Position numbers and translations under genes: made by a program
DNA from: JBBAFB01 sp041655595
Lineage (GTDB): Bacteria; Bacillota; DULZ01
DNA: 16,522 bases
Direction of reading: 5' to 3'
NCBI GenBank assembly: GCA_041655595.1
Contig: JBBAFB010000037.1
Coordinates: 1-16,522 of the forward strand
The notes under the pieces: generated by a model
The model's input: the letters and a program-made list of their open reading frames with translations, nothing else
Told to the model about the DNA's origin: nothing
Database searches by the model: none
Shown here: piece by piece, positions 1 through 7,186 of the stretch
How positions within the stretch are numbered: position 1 is the first letter of the stretch
Layout of the letters: every line of letters begins with the position of its first letter

Positions 1-637
1 AAGGGGTGGCAATCACTTCCCCGGAACCGTGACACTGGGGGCAGGTTCGGACACTTTGGAAATGACCAAAGGGTGTACTTTGAGTCGTTTTTACCTGTCC
101 CGTGCCGCCGCAAGTGGAACACTTGCTGGGATTGGTTCCGGGAGCAGCCCCGGAACCATCACAGGTTGAACAGTTTTCCATTCGGGGTATAGAAAGATCT
201 TTTTTAAGGCCAAAGGCTGCCTCTTCAAAGCTAATTGTCAAATCATAGCGCAAGTCCGAGCCTCTTTGGGGACGACGTTGGTTGCCTCGTCCGGCCCCGC
301 TAAAACCGGAACCTCCACTGAAAAACATATCAAACAAATCATCCAGCCCGCCAAAGCCACTACCCTGGAATCCACCAAAGCCCGAACCTTGAAAGCCTCC
401 GAAGCCTGCACCATTGGCCCCGGCATGACCGAATTGATCATAACCCGCCCGTTTTTGCTCATCACTTAGAACTTCATAAGCCTCGGAGGCTTCTTTAAAT
501 TTTTCCTCCGCAGTTTTATCATTAGGATTAACATCCGGATGATACTTACGAGCCATTTTTCGATAAGCCTTTTTTATTTCATCTTGAGAAGCATCCTTTG
601 AAACCCCTAGGATTTCATAGTAATCCCTTTTGGCCAA
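1..637 (-). CDS. dnaJ: Chaperone protein DnaJ (Hsp40), C-terminal part beyond window
   Basis: Co-chaperone that stimulates the ATPase of DnaK and delivers unfolded substrates to it in the cytoplasm. Reading the minus strand from 637 gives an N-terminal J domain beginning MAKRDYYEILGVSKDAS, with the HPD tripeptide near residue 34. A Gly/Phe-rich linker follows at about residues 75-118. The start of the cysteine-rich zinc domain then shows three of its four CxxCxGxG repeats: CSTCDGSG, CSTCGGTG and CPQCHGSG. The reading frame leaves the window at position 1 after 212 codons, so the fourth repeat and the substrate-binding C-terminal domains lie outside. The start is a TTG at 637-635, because no ATG or GTG lies in frame between it and the dnaK stop. 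A purine-rich AGGGGAAGGGG sits just upstream. The dnaK stop is 26 bases away, so dnaJ is the distal gene of hrcA-grpE-dnaK-dnaJ. Identity is certain; the exact start is a little less so. Confidence 0.96.
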   Translation of the reverse strand, partial: MAKRDYYEILGVSKDASQDEIKKAYRKMARKYHPDVNPNDKTAEEKFKEASEAYEVLSDEQKRAGYDQFGHAGANGAGFGGFQGSGFGGFQGSGFGGLDDLFDMFFSGGSGFSGAGRGNQRRPQRGSDLRYDLTISFEEAAFGLKKDLSIPRMENCSTCDGSGAAPGTNPSKCSTCGGTGQVKTTQSTPFGHFQSVRTCPQCHGSGEVIATP

Positions 638-663
638 ACCCCTTCCCCTACCTTTACGACTAC

Positions 664-2490
664 TTATTCTTCAACATTAAAATCAGCATCTACCGTTTCT
701 TCCCCGGTATTTGCCCCTTCAGAAGCCCCTTCCCCTTGATTTGCTTGGGCAGCTTGGGCGGTCTTTTCATAAACCTTAGTAGTAACGGCATAAATGGCCG
801 TTTCTAATTCTTCTTTTTTCTTCTTGATTTCTTCCAAATCATCAGTTTCCAAAGCAGCCCTTAAGTTAACCTGAGCCTCTGCCACCTTTTCTTTATCGCT
901 TTCATCCACTTGCTCTGCAAATTCCTTCATAGTTTTTTCTGATTGGTAAAGCAGGGAGTCCACATCGTTAACTAAATCAACTTTTTCCCGACGTTTTTTG
1001 TCCTCTTCAGCCATCGCTTCCGCGTCTTTCACCATTTTTTCAATCTCGTCATCACTTAGACCGGTTGAGGATTGAATGGTGATCTGCTGCTGTTTACCCG
1101 TACCCATATCCTTGGCGGAAACATTGACAATGCCGTTGGCATCTATATTAAAGGTCACTTCGATTTGGGGGATACCCCTTGGTGCCGGCGGAATCCCGTC
1201 TAAGGAGAACCTTCCCAAAGTTTTATTGTCGGTAGCCATACTTCTTTCCCCTTGCAACACATGAATTTCAACGCTAGGTTGATTATCAGCTGCAGTGGTA
1301 AAGATTTGGCTTTTGGAGGTGGGAATGGTAGTGTTGCGATCTATCAGGCGTGTAAATACCCCTCCCAGAGTTTCTAAACCCAAGGACAAAGGAGTCACAT
1401 CCAAAAGAACAATCCCTTTCACTTCTCCTGTTAAAACACCGGCCTGCACAGCCGCTCCCAGAGCCACACACTCATCCGGGTTAATCCCCTTGTGGGGATC
1501 CTTACCGATAAATTTTCTGATGGCTTCTTGTACAGCAGGAATACGGGTAGATCCGCCAACTAAAATTACCTTATCAATATCTTTGGGCTCCAAACCGGCA
1601 TCAGCCAAAGCCTGTTTTGTGGGGTTCATAGTTTTGGCCACCAAGTCCGCTGTTAATTCATCAAACTTGGCCCGTGTTAAATCAATATCCAAATGCTGCG
1701 GTCCACTGCTGGTAGCGGTAATAAAAGGTAAATTTATATTGGTGCTGGTTACGGAAGATAGCTCATGTTTAGCTTTTTCCGCCCCTTCTTTTAATCTTTG
1801 AATAGCCATTTTATCTTGAGCTAAATCAACGCCATGGCTTTTCTTAAAACTTGACACCAGATAATCCACTACCTTTTGGTCAAAATCATCTCCACCCAGC
1901 TTATTATTACCGTTGGTAGCCTTTACTTCAAAAACCCCATCTCCTAATTCAAGAATGGAAACATCAAAGGTGCCCCCACCGAGGTCAAAAACCAAAATGG
2001 TGTGGTCGTCCCCTTTATCCAAACCATAGGCCAAAGATGCTGCAGTAGGTTCATTAACAATTCTTAAAACCTCTAGGCCCGCAATTTTTCCAGCATCCTG
2101 GGTAGCTTTTTTTTGGCTATCGGTAAAATAAGCCGGAACGGTAATTACAGCTTGGGTAATTTTTTCTCCTAGGTAGGCCTCCGCATCCGCCTTTAATTTT
2201 TGCAATATAAAAGCAGAAATCTCTTGGGGAGTATATGTTTTGTTATCAATTTTTACCTTTAGTTCGGTACCCATTTCCCTTTTAATAGATAAAACAGTGC
2301 GATCCGGGTTAGTAATGGCCTGCCTTTTAGCAACCATACCAGTCAAACGTTCACCTTCTTTAGTAAAAGCAACTACTGAGGGAGTGGTACGGGAGCCTTC
2401 CGCATTAGGGATTACAATTGGCTCGCCCCCTTCCATTACAGCCACGCAAGAGTTGGTTGTTCCTAAGTCAATTCCAATTACTTTACTCAT
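664..2490 (-). CDS. dnaK: Chaperone protein DnaK (Hsp70)
   Basis: ATP-driven Hsp70 chaperone that binds exposed hydrophobic stretches of proteins; DnaJ stimulates its ATPase and GrpE exchanges its nucleotide. The 608-residue length is normal for the family in Firmicutes. The N-terminal actin-like ATPase domain opens with GIDLGTTNS at residues 6-14 and contains VFDLGGGTFDVS and VGGSTRIPAVQ. The substrate-binding beta domain follows, including DVTPLSLGLET. Then come a charged helical lid and an acidic tail ending DADFNVEE. The ATG at 2490 is preceded by the strong ribosome binding site AAGGAGGAGAT. It is 40 bases downstream of the grpE stop and 26 bases upstream of the dnaJ start, and is transcribed as part of the heat-shock operon under the CIRCE operator ahead of hrcA. 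Confidence 0.99.
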   Translation of the reverse strand: MSKVIGIDLGTTNSCVAVMEGGEPIVIPNAEGSRTTPSVVAFTKEGERLTGMVAKRQAITNPDRTVLSIKREMGTELKVKIDNKTYTPQEISAFILQKLKADAEAYLGEKITQAVITVPAYFTDSQKKATQDAGKIAGLEVLRIVNEPTAASLAYGLDKGDDHTILVFDLGGGTFDVSILELGDGVFEVKATNGNNKLGGDDFDQKVVDYLVSSFKKSHGVDLAQDKMAIQRLKEGAEKAKHELSSVTSTNINLPFITATSSGPQHLDIDLTRAKFDELTADLVAKTMNPTKQALADAGLEPKDIDKVILVGGSTRIPAVQEAIRKFIGKDPHKGINPDECVALGAAVQAGVLTGEVKGIVLLDVTPLSLGLETLGGVFTRLIDRNTTIPTSKSQIFTTAADNQPSVEIHVLQGERSMATDNKTLGRFSLDGIPPAPRGIPQIEVTFNIDANGIVNVSAKDMGTGKQQQITIQSSTGLSDDEIEKMVKDAEAMAEEDKKRREKVDLVNDVDSLLYQSEKTMKEFAEQVDESDKEKVAEAQVNLRAALETDDLEEIKKKKEELETAIYAVTTKVYEKTAQAAQANQGEGASEGANTGEETVDADFNVEE

Positions 2491-2530
2491 TAATATCTCC
2501 TCCTTAAACTTTACCTCTTTTTAAAAGAAA

Positions 2531-3082
2531 TCAATTGTCAGCCTCTTTTTTTGAAACGCAAACTGTACTGGCTCTGATAACCTTGTCATTTAAGAAATAT
2601 CCCTTTTGAATTTCCTCCACAATAACATTATCCTCAAGCTCCGAGGTGGGTATTTGAGCTACGGCATGGTGTTTTTCCGGGTCAAAGGCTTCATTAACCG
2701 CTTCAATTTCCTTTAATCCTTCCTTTTCCAAAACACCCTTTAGCTGGCGGTAAATCATCTCCATCCCGACAACAAACTGCTGCAACTCCGGTTCATCTTT
2801 TACAGATAGTAATGCTCTTTCGAAATTATCAAGTACGGGCAACAGTTCTACAATTATTTTTTCGGCACCGAACTGAGCCATTTCTGCCAACTCCTTACGG
2901 GAACGGCGGCGGTAATTATCAAAATCAGCCTGGGATCTCAAAAGCCTATTTGTCAACTCATCAATTTCACATTGCAGTTCCTCCAGCTTTTGCCGCAAAT
3001 CTTCACCTTCAGTTTCCTGCAGGTCGAGATTTCCCAGAGCATCTTCTATAATTAAATCCTCAGTTTTCTTGTCGTTTTTCAC
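2531..3082 (-). CDS. grpE: Nucleotide exchange factor GrpE
   Basis: Dimeric nucleotide exchange factor that releases ADP from DnaK and so resets the chaperone cycle. The protein has an acidic, low-complexity N-terminus. A long coiled-coil helix follows (LRQKLEELQCEIDELTNRLL, then the family signature RSQADFDNYRRRSRKE). The C-terminal beta-wing domain has the family-like GYFLNDKVIRASTVCVSK ending. The frame is open up to a GTG at 3112, but I prefer the GTG at 3082-3080. The ribosome binding site AAAGGTGG lies about 10 bases before it, and the ten extra hydrophobic residues of the longer form (starting ILLKVVN) do not fit a GrpE. This gives 183 residues, usual for the family. It sits between hrcA (120-base gap) and dnaK (40-base gap). 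Confidence 0.97.
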   Translation of the reverse strand: MKNDKKTEDLIIEDALGNLDLQETEGEDLRQKLEELQCEIDELTNRLLRSQADFDNYRRRSRKELAEMAQFGAEKIIVELLPVLDNFERALLSVKDEPELQQFVVGMEMIYRQLKGVLEKEGLKEIEAVNEAFDPEKHHAVAQIPTSELEDNVIVEEIQKGYFLNDKVIRASTVCVSKKEADN

Positions 3083-3202
3083 TAAAATATTCACCACCTT
3101 TAATAATATCACAGTTTTTAAAGCAGTTAAGAATAGTTGTAATTCAATTTTAGGGTTAACTCAGGTTTTGTGCCGATACAATTTGGTTTGGCAATTTGAT
3201 CA

Positions 3203-4231
3203 TTATTCCAGCAATTTTTTTAATGAAAGGGCAAGCTGCTGGGCCATTATTTCGACCAGGGTAGCGGCCTTGGCATAGTTCATCCTGGTAGGACCCAAAA
3301 TCCCGATATGGCCTTTCATTTGCCCGTCAAGATTATAGGTGGCTGTTACTATACTGCACTGATTGATACCCTCTAATTTATTTTCTCCCCCGATTTTAAT
3401 TGTCAAACCCTGAGGCTGAGTATCGGCAAGAAGGTCCTTTATTACCATGGGGCTTTCCAATAGCTCCAATATATCCCTAATTTTACCCAAGTCCTTAAAC
3501 TCGGGCTGGTTAAAAATATTTAAAGATCCGCTTAAAGAAACAGGGCCTCCTGGTTGTTCATGTCCTTCAAACAACGCCAAGGCGATATTGCTGATCACTT
3601 TTCGATAAACATGGAGCTCTTCATAAATTTCGTTCAACATATCGTTGCCTATTTCAGAAGGGGCTAAGCCTTTAATTCTATTGTTCCAAACCCGGGAAAT
3701 TATATCTAAATCGTTTTCTGTTAGGCTTGGGGGCACATCCAACACATAGTTACTGATATTATTTGACTGGGAAATAGCTACCAATAATATTTTTTCAGCA
3801 GACAGGGGCACTAAAACAACCTGTTTAAGACGGTCCTCTTGGTAATAAGGCCCCATAATTAAAGAGGTATAACTGCTCATTTCCGAAAGCAGTTCTGCTC
3901 CGATATCAATTACATCCCGTATCTCCCTGATTTTTTGTGAAAAGCGTTTTCTAATATAATTTTTTTCCGCTTCGCTGAGAGGATATTTTTCCATTAGGGA
4001 ATCAACATAATATCTATACCCTGCATCGGAAGGTATGCGACCGGCAGAAGTGTGGGGTTGTTCAATGTAACCCATTGCCTCCAAATCGGCCATTTCATTT
4101 CTGATGGTAGCAGGGCTGACGCCTAAATTGTATTTTTTTGAAATGGTGCGGGAGCCCACAGGTTCGGCAGTATCAATAAAATCTTTAACAATTGCCAACA
4201 GTACCTTTTTTTTGCGTTCATCCATTGCCAT
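3203..4231 (-). CDS. hrcA: Heat-inducible transcription repressor HrcA
   Basis: Repressor of class I heat-shock genes. It binds the CIRCE inverted repeat and depends on GroEL for activity, so accumulating unfolded protein relieves repression. The N-terminal winged-helix region is clear: DERKKKVLLAIVKDFID, then SRTISKKYNLGVSPATIRNE, the recognition segment. The conserved TSAGRIPSDAGYRYYVD follows. The large GAF-like dimerisation domain ends with IGILGPTRMNYAKA and ALSLKKLL. The frame is open up to a GTG at 4255, but that codon lies inside the operator. I place the start at the ATG at 4231, eight bases after AAGGA; an ATG six bases further in (MDERKKK) is also possible. Length is 342 residues. 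It is the first gene of hrcA-grpE-dnaK-dnaJ and, with CIRCE immediately upstream, is autoregulated. Confidence 0.97.
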   Translation of the reverse strand: MAMDERKKKVLLAIVKDFIDTAEPVGSRTISKKYNLGVSPATIRNEMADLEAMGYIEQPHTSAGRIPSDAGYRYYVDSLMEKYPLSEAEKNYIRKRFSQKIREIRDVIDIGAELLSEMSSYTSLIMGPYYQEDRLKQVVLVPLSAEKILLVAISQSNNISNYVLDVPPSLTENDLDIISRVWNNRIKGLAPSEIGNDMLNEIYEELHVYRKVISNIALALFEGHEQPGGPVSLSGSLNIFNQPEFKDLGKIRDILELLESPMVIKDLLADTQPQGLTIKIGGENKLEGINQCSIVTATYNLDGQMKGHIGILGPTRMNYAKAATLVEIMAQQLALSLKKLLE

Positions 4232-4248
4232 CGTACTCATCCTTTTTG

Positions 4249-4275
4249 TTAGCACTCTCCTTTAATGAGTGCTAA
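4249..4275 (-). promoter_or_regulatory. CIRCE operator (HrcA binding site)
   Basis: TTAGCACTC, nine bases, GAGTGCTAA: an exact match to the consensus CIRCE inverted repeat. It lies between the predicted -10 element (4288-4293) and the hrcA ribosome binding site, so HrcA bound here would block transcription of the whole operon. No second copy was found in the window. Confidence 0.98.
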
Positions 4276-4287
4276 TTCTTAACTTTG

Positions 4288-4316
4288 AAAATACCACTTA
4301 CTAGGGATTTTGTCAA
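4288..4316 (-). promoter_or_regulatory. Sigma-A-type promoter of the hrcA operon
   Basis: On the minus strand a perfect -35 TTGACA (4311-4316) and a -10 TATTTT (4288-4293) are separated by 17 bases. The predicted transcription start falls near 4281, directly before the CIRCE operator. This is the usual arrangement for class I heat-shock operons. Confidence 0.8.
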
Positions 4317-4323
4317 GGGATTA

Positions 4324-4356
4324 AATTCAAAAAAGGCCAATGGCCTTTTTTGAATT
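4324..4356. terminator. Bidirectional rho-independent terminator
   Basis: A perfect inverted repeat has 16-base arms (from AATTCAAAAAAGGCCA) around one central base. The GGCCA/TGGCC core is flanked by A6 on one side and T6 on the other. Read on the minus strand it ends the transcript of the hydrolase gene just before the hrcA promoter; it would also work in the other direction. It insulates the heat-shock operon from the upstream genes. Confidence 0.88.
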
Positions 4357-4467
4357 AGTTATTCTTGATAATCATCAGTGGTCCAAGGCCGAATGCTAGC
4401 CGGTCAGAGCACATATTGTTTCATGTGGTCAAGCTGCAAACCGAAGACCTCCATCAATTATTTAACC

Positions 4468-5160
4468 CTATCGAAGGTCCTGCCCATTTAAAAAGTCTAG
4501 GATTACTTCCAAAGTTATGTCCAATTGTTCTTCCGGAGTAATTTTTCCCTGACCGTCGCCTTTTTGTTCGCCATAGCTGCCGAAGTAGGCGTGGTTGCCA
4601 CCTTGAATTTCATAATATTGAACGTCCTTGGGAGCATTTTCCCTACTGTTTTCAAATGTTTCTTGGTTGAGAACACCATCCTCCGACCCATAAATGGCTA
4701 ACATTTTCAAATCTGTGTTGCTTAAATCCGATGAAGGGTAGGAAGCCAAAAAAACAATCCCTTTTAATTTATCGGCATTTTTTTCGGCATAGGCCGAGGT
4801 CATCGCACCCCCCAGGGAATGGCCCCCAATATACCAGTTGTTGATAGTAGAGAATTTCTCAATTACTTTATCTGCCGCCTTTATATCAAAGACAGCCAGA
4901 TTAAAAGGCATTTTAACTAAAGCACATAGGTAGCCCTGCTGCGCCAGCCCTTGCATGAGCGGTGCATATGAGAGGTATTCAACCTTTCCGCCGGGATAAA
5001 AGATAAATCCTGTCTTAGCCTCCATACCCTCGGGTTGAAAAACTACCATTTCATCGGTGGTTTGAACCTGTACATATTGCTGCCCTTCTGTCGCCATTAA
5101 AGCAACCGGACTTGCCCGATAATAATCCAAAGTGTAAATATAAAAAGCCCCGAAAACCAC
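4468..5160 (-). CDS. Alpha/beta hydrolase, probably membrane-anchored
   Basis: Hydrolase of the alpha/beta fold (alpha/beta hydrolase_5 / dienelactone-hydrolase-like group). Substrate unknown. A complete catalytic triad can be proposed. The nucleophile is Ser115 in the elbow GGHSLGG, the acid is Asp161 in IYGSEDGVL, and the base is His190 in GGNHAYFGSYG. FYPGGKVEYLSYAPL (about 54-68) looks like the oxyanion-hole region. The annotated start is a GTG at 5160 without a convincing ribosome binding site, and it begins in the middle of a hydrophobic segment. The same frame upstream reads KSRKSKWLRLAALGFL before joining VVFGAFYIYTLDYYRA, a typical positively charged signal anchor, yet contains no ATG, GTG or TTG before an in-frame stop at the A9 run. 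The gene begins 26 bases after the membrane-protein gene and lies in the -1 frame relative to it. It may therefore be reached by slippage, or the homopolymer may be miscalled. The triad would face outside the cytoplasm if the anchor is real. Confidence 0.85.
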   Translation of the reverse strand: MVFGAFYIYTLDYYRASPVALMATEGQQYVQVQTTDEMVVFQPEGMEAKTGFIFYPGGKVEYLSYAPLMQGLAQQGYLCALVKMPFNLAVFDIKAADKVIEKFSTINNWYIGGHSLGGAMTSAYAEKNADKLKGIVFLASYPSSDLSNTDLKMLAIYGSEDGVLNQETFENSRENAPKDVQYYEIQGGNHAYFGSYGEQKGDGQGKITPEEQLDITLEVILDFLNGQDLR

Positions 5161-5186
5161 CGGTAAAAAGCCTAAGGCGGCAAGCC

Positions 5187-5855
5187 TCAGCCATTTAGAT
5201 TTTCTGCTTTTTTTTTAAAGGTGCTTTCTTTTATCATCAAGGCATCCTGTTTTGCTAGGCCCGCCCTGCTAAGAAATACGACTCCGAGCAAAAAAGACCC
5301 TTGAGAGACAATATTAACGCTTTGTTCAATCCAATCCATTCCCGGACCGCCGGCCGAAGCCAAATAACCCATAGAAAGCATTGCAATAAAAGCTATTGGG
5401 AACATCAACATTGCTATTTTGTGTCTCATTCTTTTAGCCATAAAAAACAAGGTCCAAATCACACCGGAACAGCCGAGAATCTGTCCAATTAAAAAGGGCA
5501 AATTGCTTTCGTAAACCGGGACCGCCCCGGCAGCACCAAAATTAGTAGTTAGGCTGTTTCCACGTCTAAACAAAGAGAGCAAAGCGAAAAACATCAAGAT
5601 GAAACCGGGCGCTTGTAAAGGGAACAGGGCCGAGCTAAGGTAGGGAACATCCGCCAGCTGCAAACCAACTAGTAGCTTCCAAAGAGCCTTATAAAATCCC
5701 CCTGCAAAAACCATTAGGGAACCGGCCGCCAACATCGAAAAAGCCAGTTTCGATAATTTGTTGTATAAATCCCTTTGTAAAATAATAGCTGCAATAAAAA
5801 ACAACAACACCGGAATAAAATCCATTATGGCCATACCAACTGTTATTTCACTCAT
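5187..5855 (-). CDS. Integral membrane protein, six predicted helices, function unknown
   Basis: I do not recognise the family. The 222-residue protein has six hydrophobic segments: about residues 10-27, 34-55, 78-97, 120-140, 146-170 and 182-200. The connecting loops are short. One of them, after helix 3, is rich in Gly and Ala, and a basic MAKRMRHK follows helix 4. The tail is lysine-rich (STFKKK) and encoded by a run of nine A residues shortly before the TGA stop. The ATG at 5855 has a GGGGGA ribosome binding site. The gene lies 175 bases downstream of hemW, with no obvious hairpin in the gap, and 26 bases upstream of the hydrolase gene, with which it probably forms a unit. The close spacing suggests the two products work together in the membrane, but this is inference. 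Confidence 0.8.
   Translation of the reverse strand: MSEITVGMAIMDFIPVLLFFIAAIILQRDLYNKLSKLAFSMLAAGSLMVFAGGFYKALWKLLVGLQLADVPYLSSALFPLQAPGFILMFFALLSLFRRGNSLTTNFGAAGAVPVYESNLPFLIGQILGCSGVIWTLFFMAKRMRHKIAMLMFPIAFIAMLSMGYLASAGGPGMDWIEQSVNIVSQGSFLLGVVFLSRAGLAKQDALMIKESTFKKKAENLNG
5208..5216 (-). other. A9 homopolymer with frame switch between two genes (slippage candidate)
   Basis: On the minus strand the membrane-protein frame reads ttt aaa aaa aaa gca. A -1 shift, or one extra A in the transcript, enters the hydrolase frame directly and restores a lysine-rich signal anchor. The result would be either a fused protein or a hydrolase initiated at the ATG of MIKESTF near the end of the first gene. 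A sequencing error in the run would look the same. Confidence 0.5.
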
Positions 5856-5959
5856 TTACATTCCCCCAATGCTTATTAGATGTTGCTTCCCTAGCATAGC
5901 AAATTCGATTTTGCCCCTTAAACCAATGCTTCCTCCCCCGGCACCTCGCTGACCAAAGT

Positions 5960-5979
5960 AAATATTGCAAAAATATTGC
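5960..5979. repeat. Short tandem direct repeat AAATATTGC, 11-base period
   Basis: AAATATTGC occurs at 5960-5968 and again at 5971-5979, one helical turn apart, in the gap between hemW and the membrane-protein gene. The rest of this 175-base gap shows no clear terminator or strong promoter. The repeat could be a regulator site or chance in AT-rich DNA. Confidence 0.4.
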
Positions 5980-6030
5980 CCTACCTTGTATTTTTATTAT
6001 AAATCATTGCTTAAATATAATCCACCCCAT

Positions 6031-7167
6031 TCAAACAAAAAACTTAAAGACCTCGTTGGCTACGGGAATACCCTTTGCGGTCAATTGCAAATGATTGCCC
6101 TTAATCATTATCAGGCCCAAATCCTGTAGCTTGACCAGTTCCTCCGAAAAAACCTTGGTAATTGCCATGCCGAATTTTTTTTCAAAGTCAATGAGGGAAA
6201 CACCTCTCAATAAACGAAGCCCCAAAAAAAGCGCCTCTGAAATCTCATCTTTTTCACTTCTTTCCTCTACTTCCTCAGCAGGCAGGATGCCCAGGTTCAG
6301 CAATCTGCGGTAACTATTTAGATCAGTGACATTTGTCCACCTTTGTCCGAGCAAATTTGAGGAAGCCGCAACCCCCAAGCCTAAATACGGTTCCAATAGC
6401 CAATAACGGCTATTGTGTTTTGATTCAAAGCCGGGTTTTGCAAAATTTGAAATTTCATAATGATCATAGCCTGTTTGTTGGGCCCAAAGCTGAACTTCAT
6501 CAAACATTAGCCTGGCCAAATCTTGATCGGCGGGCTGAAGCTCTCCCTTTTCCGCCAAATCTCCCCAAGGGGTATTTTTTTCAATTATCAGGCCATAAGC
6601 AGATAGATGCTCAGGCTCTAAGGACAAAGCTTGCTGAAGACTATACTGCCATTGCTCAAGGCTTTGGCCGGGCAAGCCATAAATTAAATCCAGACTAAGG
6701 TTATTAAAACCCGCCTGCCGTGCATTAACAACTGTTTGAAGAATACTGCCAACGTCATGCAGGCGCCCCATCCTTTTAAGCTCGGAAAAATTAAAGGACT
6801 GGGCGCCAATAGATAATCTATTAACTCCCAAATCCTTAAGTAGCGTTAGTTTTTTAAAATCAATGGTGCCGGGGTTAACCTCAATAGTTACTTCAATAGC
6901 GGCGGTCCAGCGAAAAAACGTTTTAATTTTTTCAAAAATAAAGGCTAGTTGGTCACCGGATAGACAGGAGGGGGTGCCCCCGCCGAGGTAGATGGTTTCT
7001 AACTTGAGATTTTCCTCAGCTAATTTATGATGATACAACTCCATCTCTTGCTGTAAAGCAACCAAAAAAATACCTACCTGATCCGTTTTTAGGGGGTAAG
7101 AGGTAAAATCACAGTAATTACATTTCTTTAAACAAAAAGGGATGTGAATATAAAGGCCAATGCCCAT
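6031..7167 (-). CDS. hemW: Radical SAM heme chaperone HemW
   Basis: Member of the HemN-like radical SAM family. HemW proteins bind heme and are implicated in delivering it to respiratory enzymes; they are not genuine coproporphyrinogen oxidases. The N-terminus carries the cluster-binding CxxxCxxC (C12, C16, C19, followed by DF rather than the extra Cys of HemN), which points to HemW. GGGTPS at 62-67 and the EVNPGT region are the SAM-binding strands, and SIGAQSF and DLIYGLPGQS are further family signatures. The C-terminal HemN-type domain includes HYEISNFAKPG and a YLGLGVAASS segment. Length is 378 residues, as usual. The ATG follows AAAAAGGAG and lies 19 bases after the lepA stop, so lepA-hemW is one transcript. 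The name rests on the missing fourth cysteine and the lepA neighbourhood. Confidence 0.94.
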   Translation of the reverse strand: MGIGLYIHIPFCLKKCNYCDFTSYPLKTDQVGIFLVALQQEMELYHHKLAEENLKLETIYLGGGTPSCLSGDQLAFIFEKIKTFFRWTAAIEVTIEVNPGTIDFKKLTLLKDLGVNRLSIGAQSFNFSELKRMGRLHDVGSILQTVVNARQAGFNNLSLDLIYGLPGQSLEQWQYSLQQALSLEPEHLSAYGLIIEKNTPWGDLAEKGELQPADQDLARLMFDEVQLWAQQTGYDHYEISNFAKPGFESKHNSRYWLLEPYLGLGVAASSNLLGQRWTNVTDLNSYRRLLNLGILPAEEVEERSEKDEISEALFLGLRLLRGVSLIDFEKKFGMAITKVFSEELVKLQDLGLIMIKGNHLQLTAKGIPVANEVFKFFV

Positions 7168-7186
7168 TTGTTAAACTCCTTTTTTA

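Noticed and set aside
238..469. Overlapping open frames on both strands in this interval
   Set aside because: They are shadows of dnaJ, whose minus-strand frame runs through this interval with J domain, Gly/Phe and zinc motifs in order.
1286..1801. Open frames of 61 residues (minus) and 168 residues (plus) inside dnaK
   Set aside because: They overlap the well-conserved dnaK coding sequence and have no ribosome binding sites or recognisable domains.
3100..3135. TTAACT / TATTAT promoter-like pair ahead of grpE
   Set aside because: The spacing is 16 bases, the -35 is poor, and the predicted start would fall in the grpE ribosome binding site. grpE is better explained as part of the hrcA transcript.
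4355..4414. A 19-codon minus-strand frame MCSDRLAFGLGPLMIIKNN between the hydrolase gene and the terminator
   Set aside because: It could be a remnant of a lost gene end or mobile element, but there is no ribosome binding site, no terminal repeats and no family I can name.
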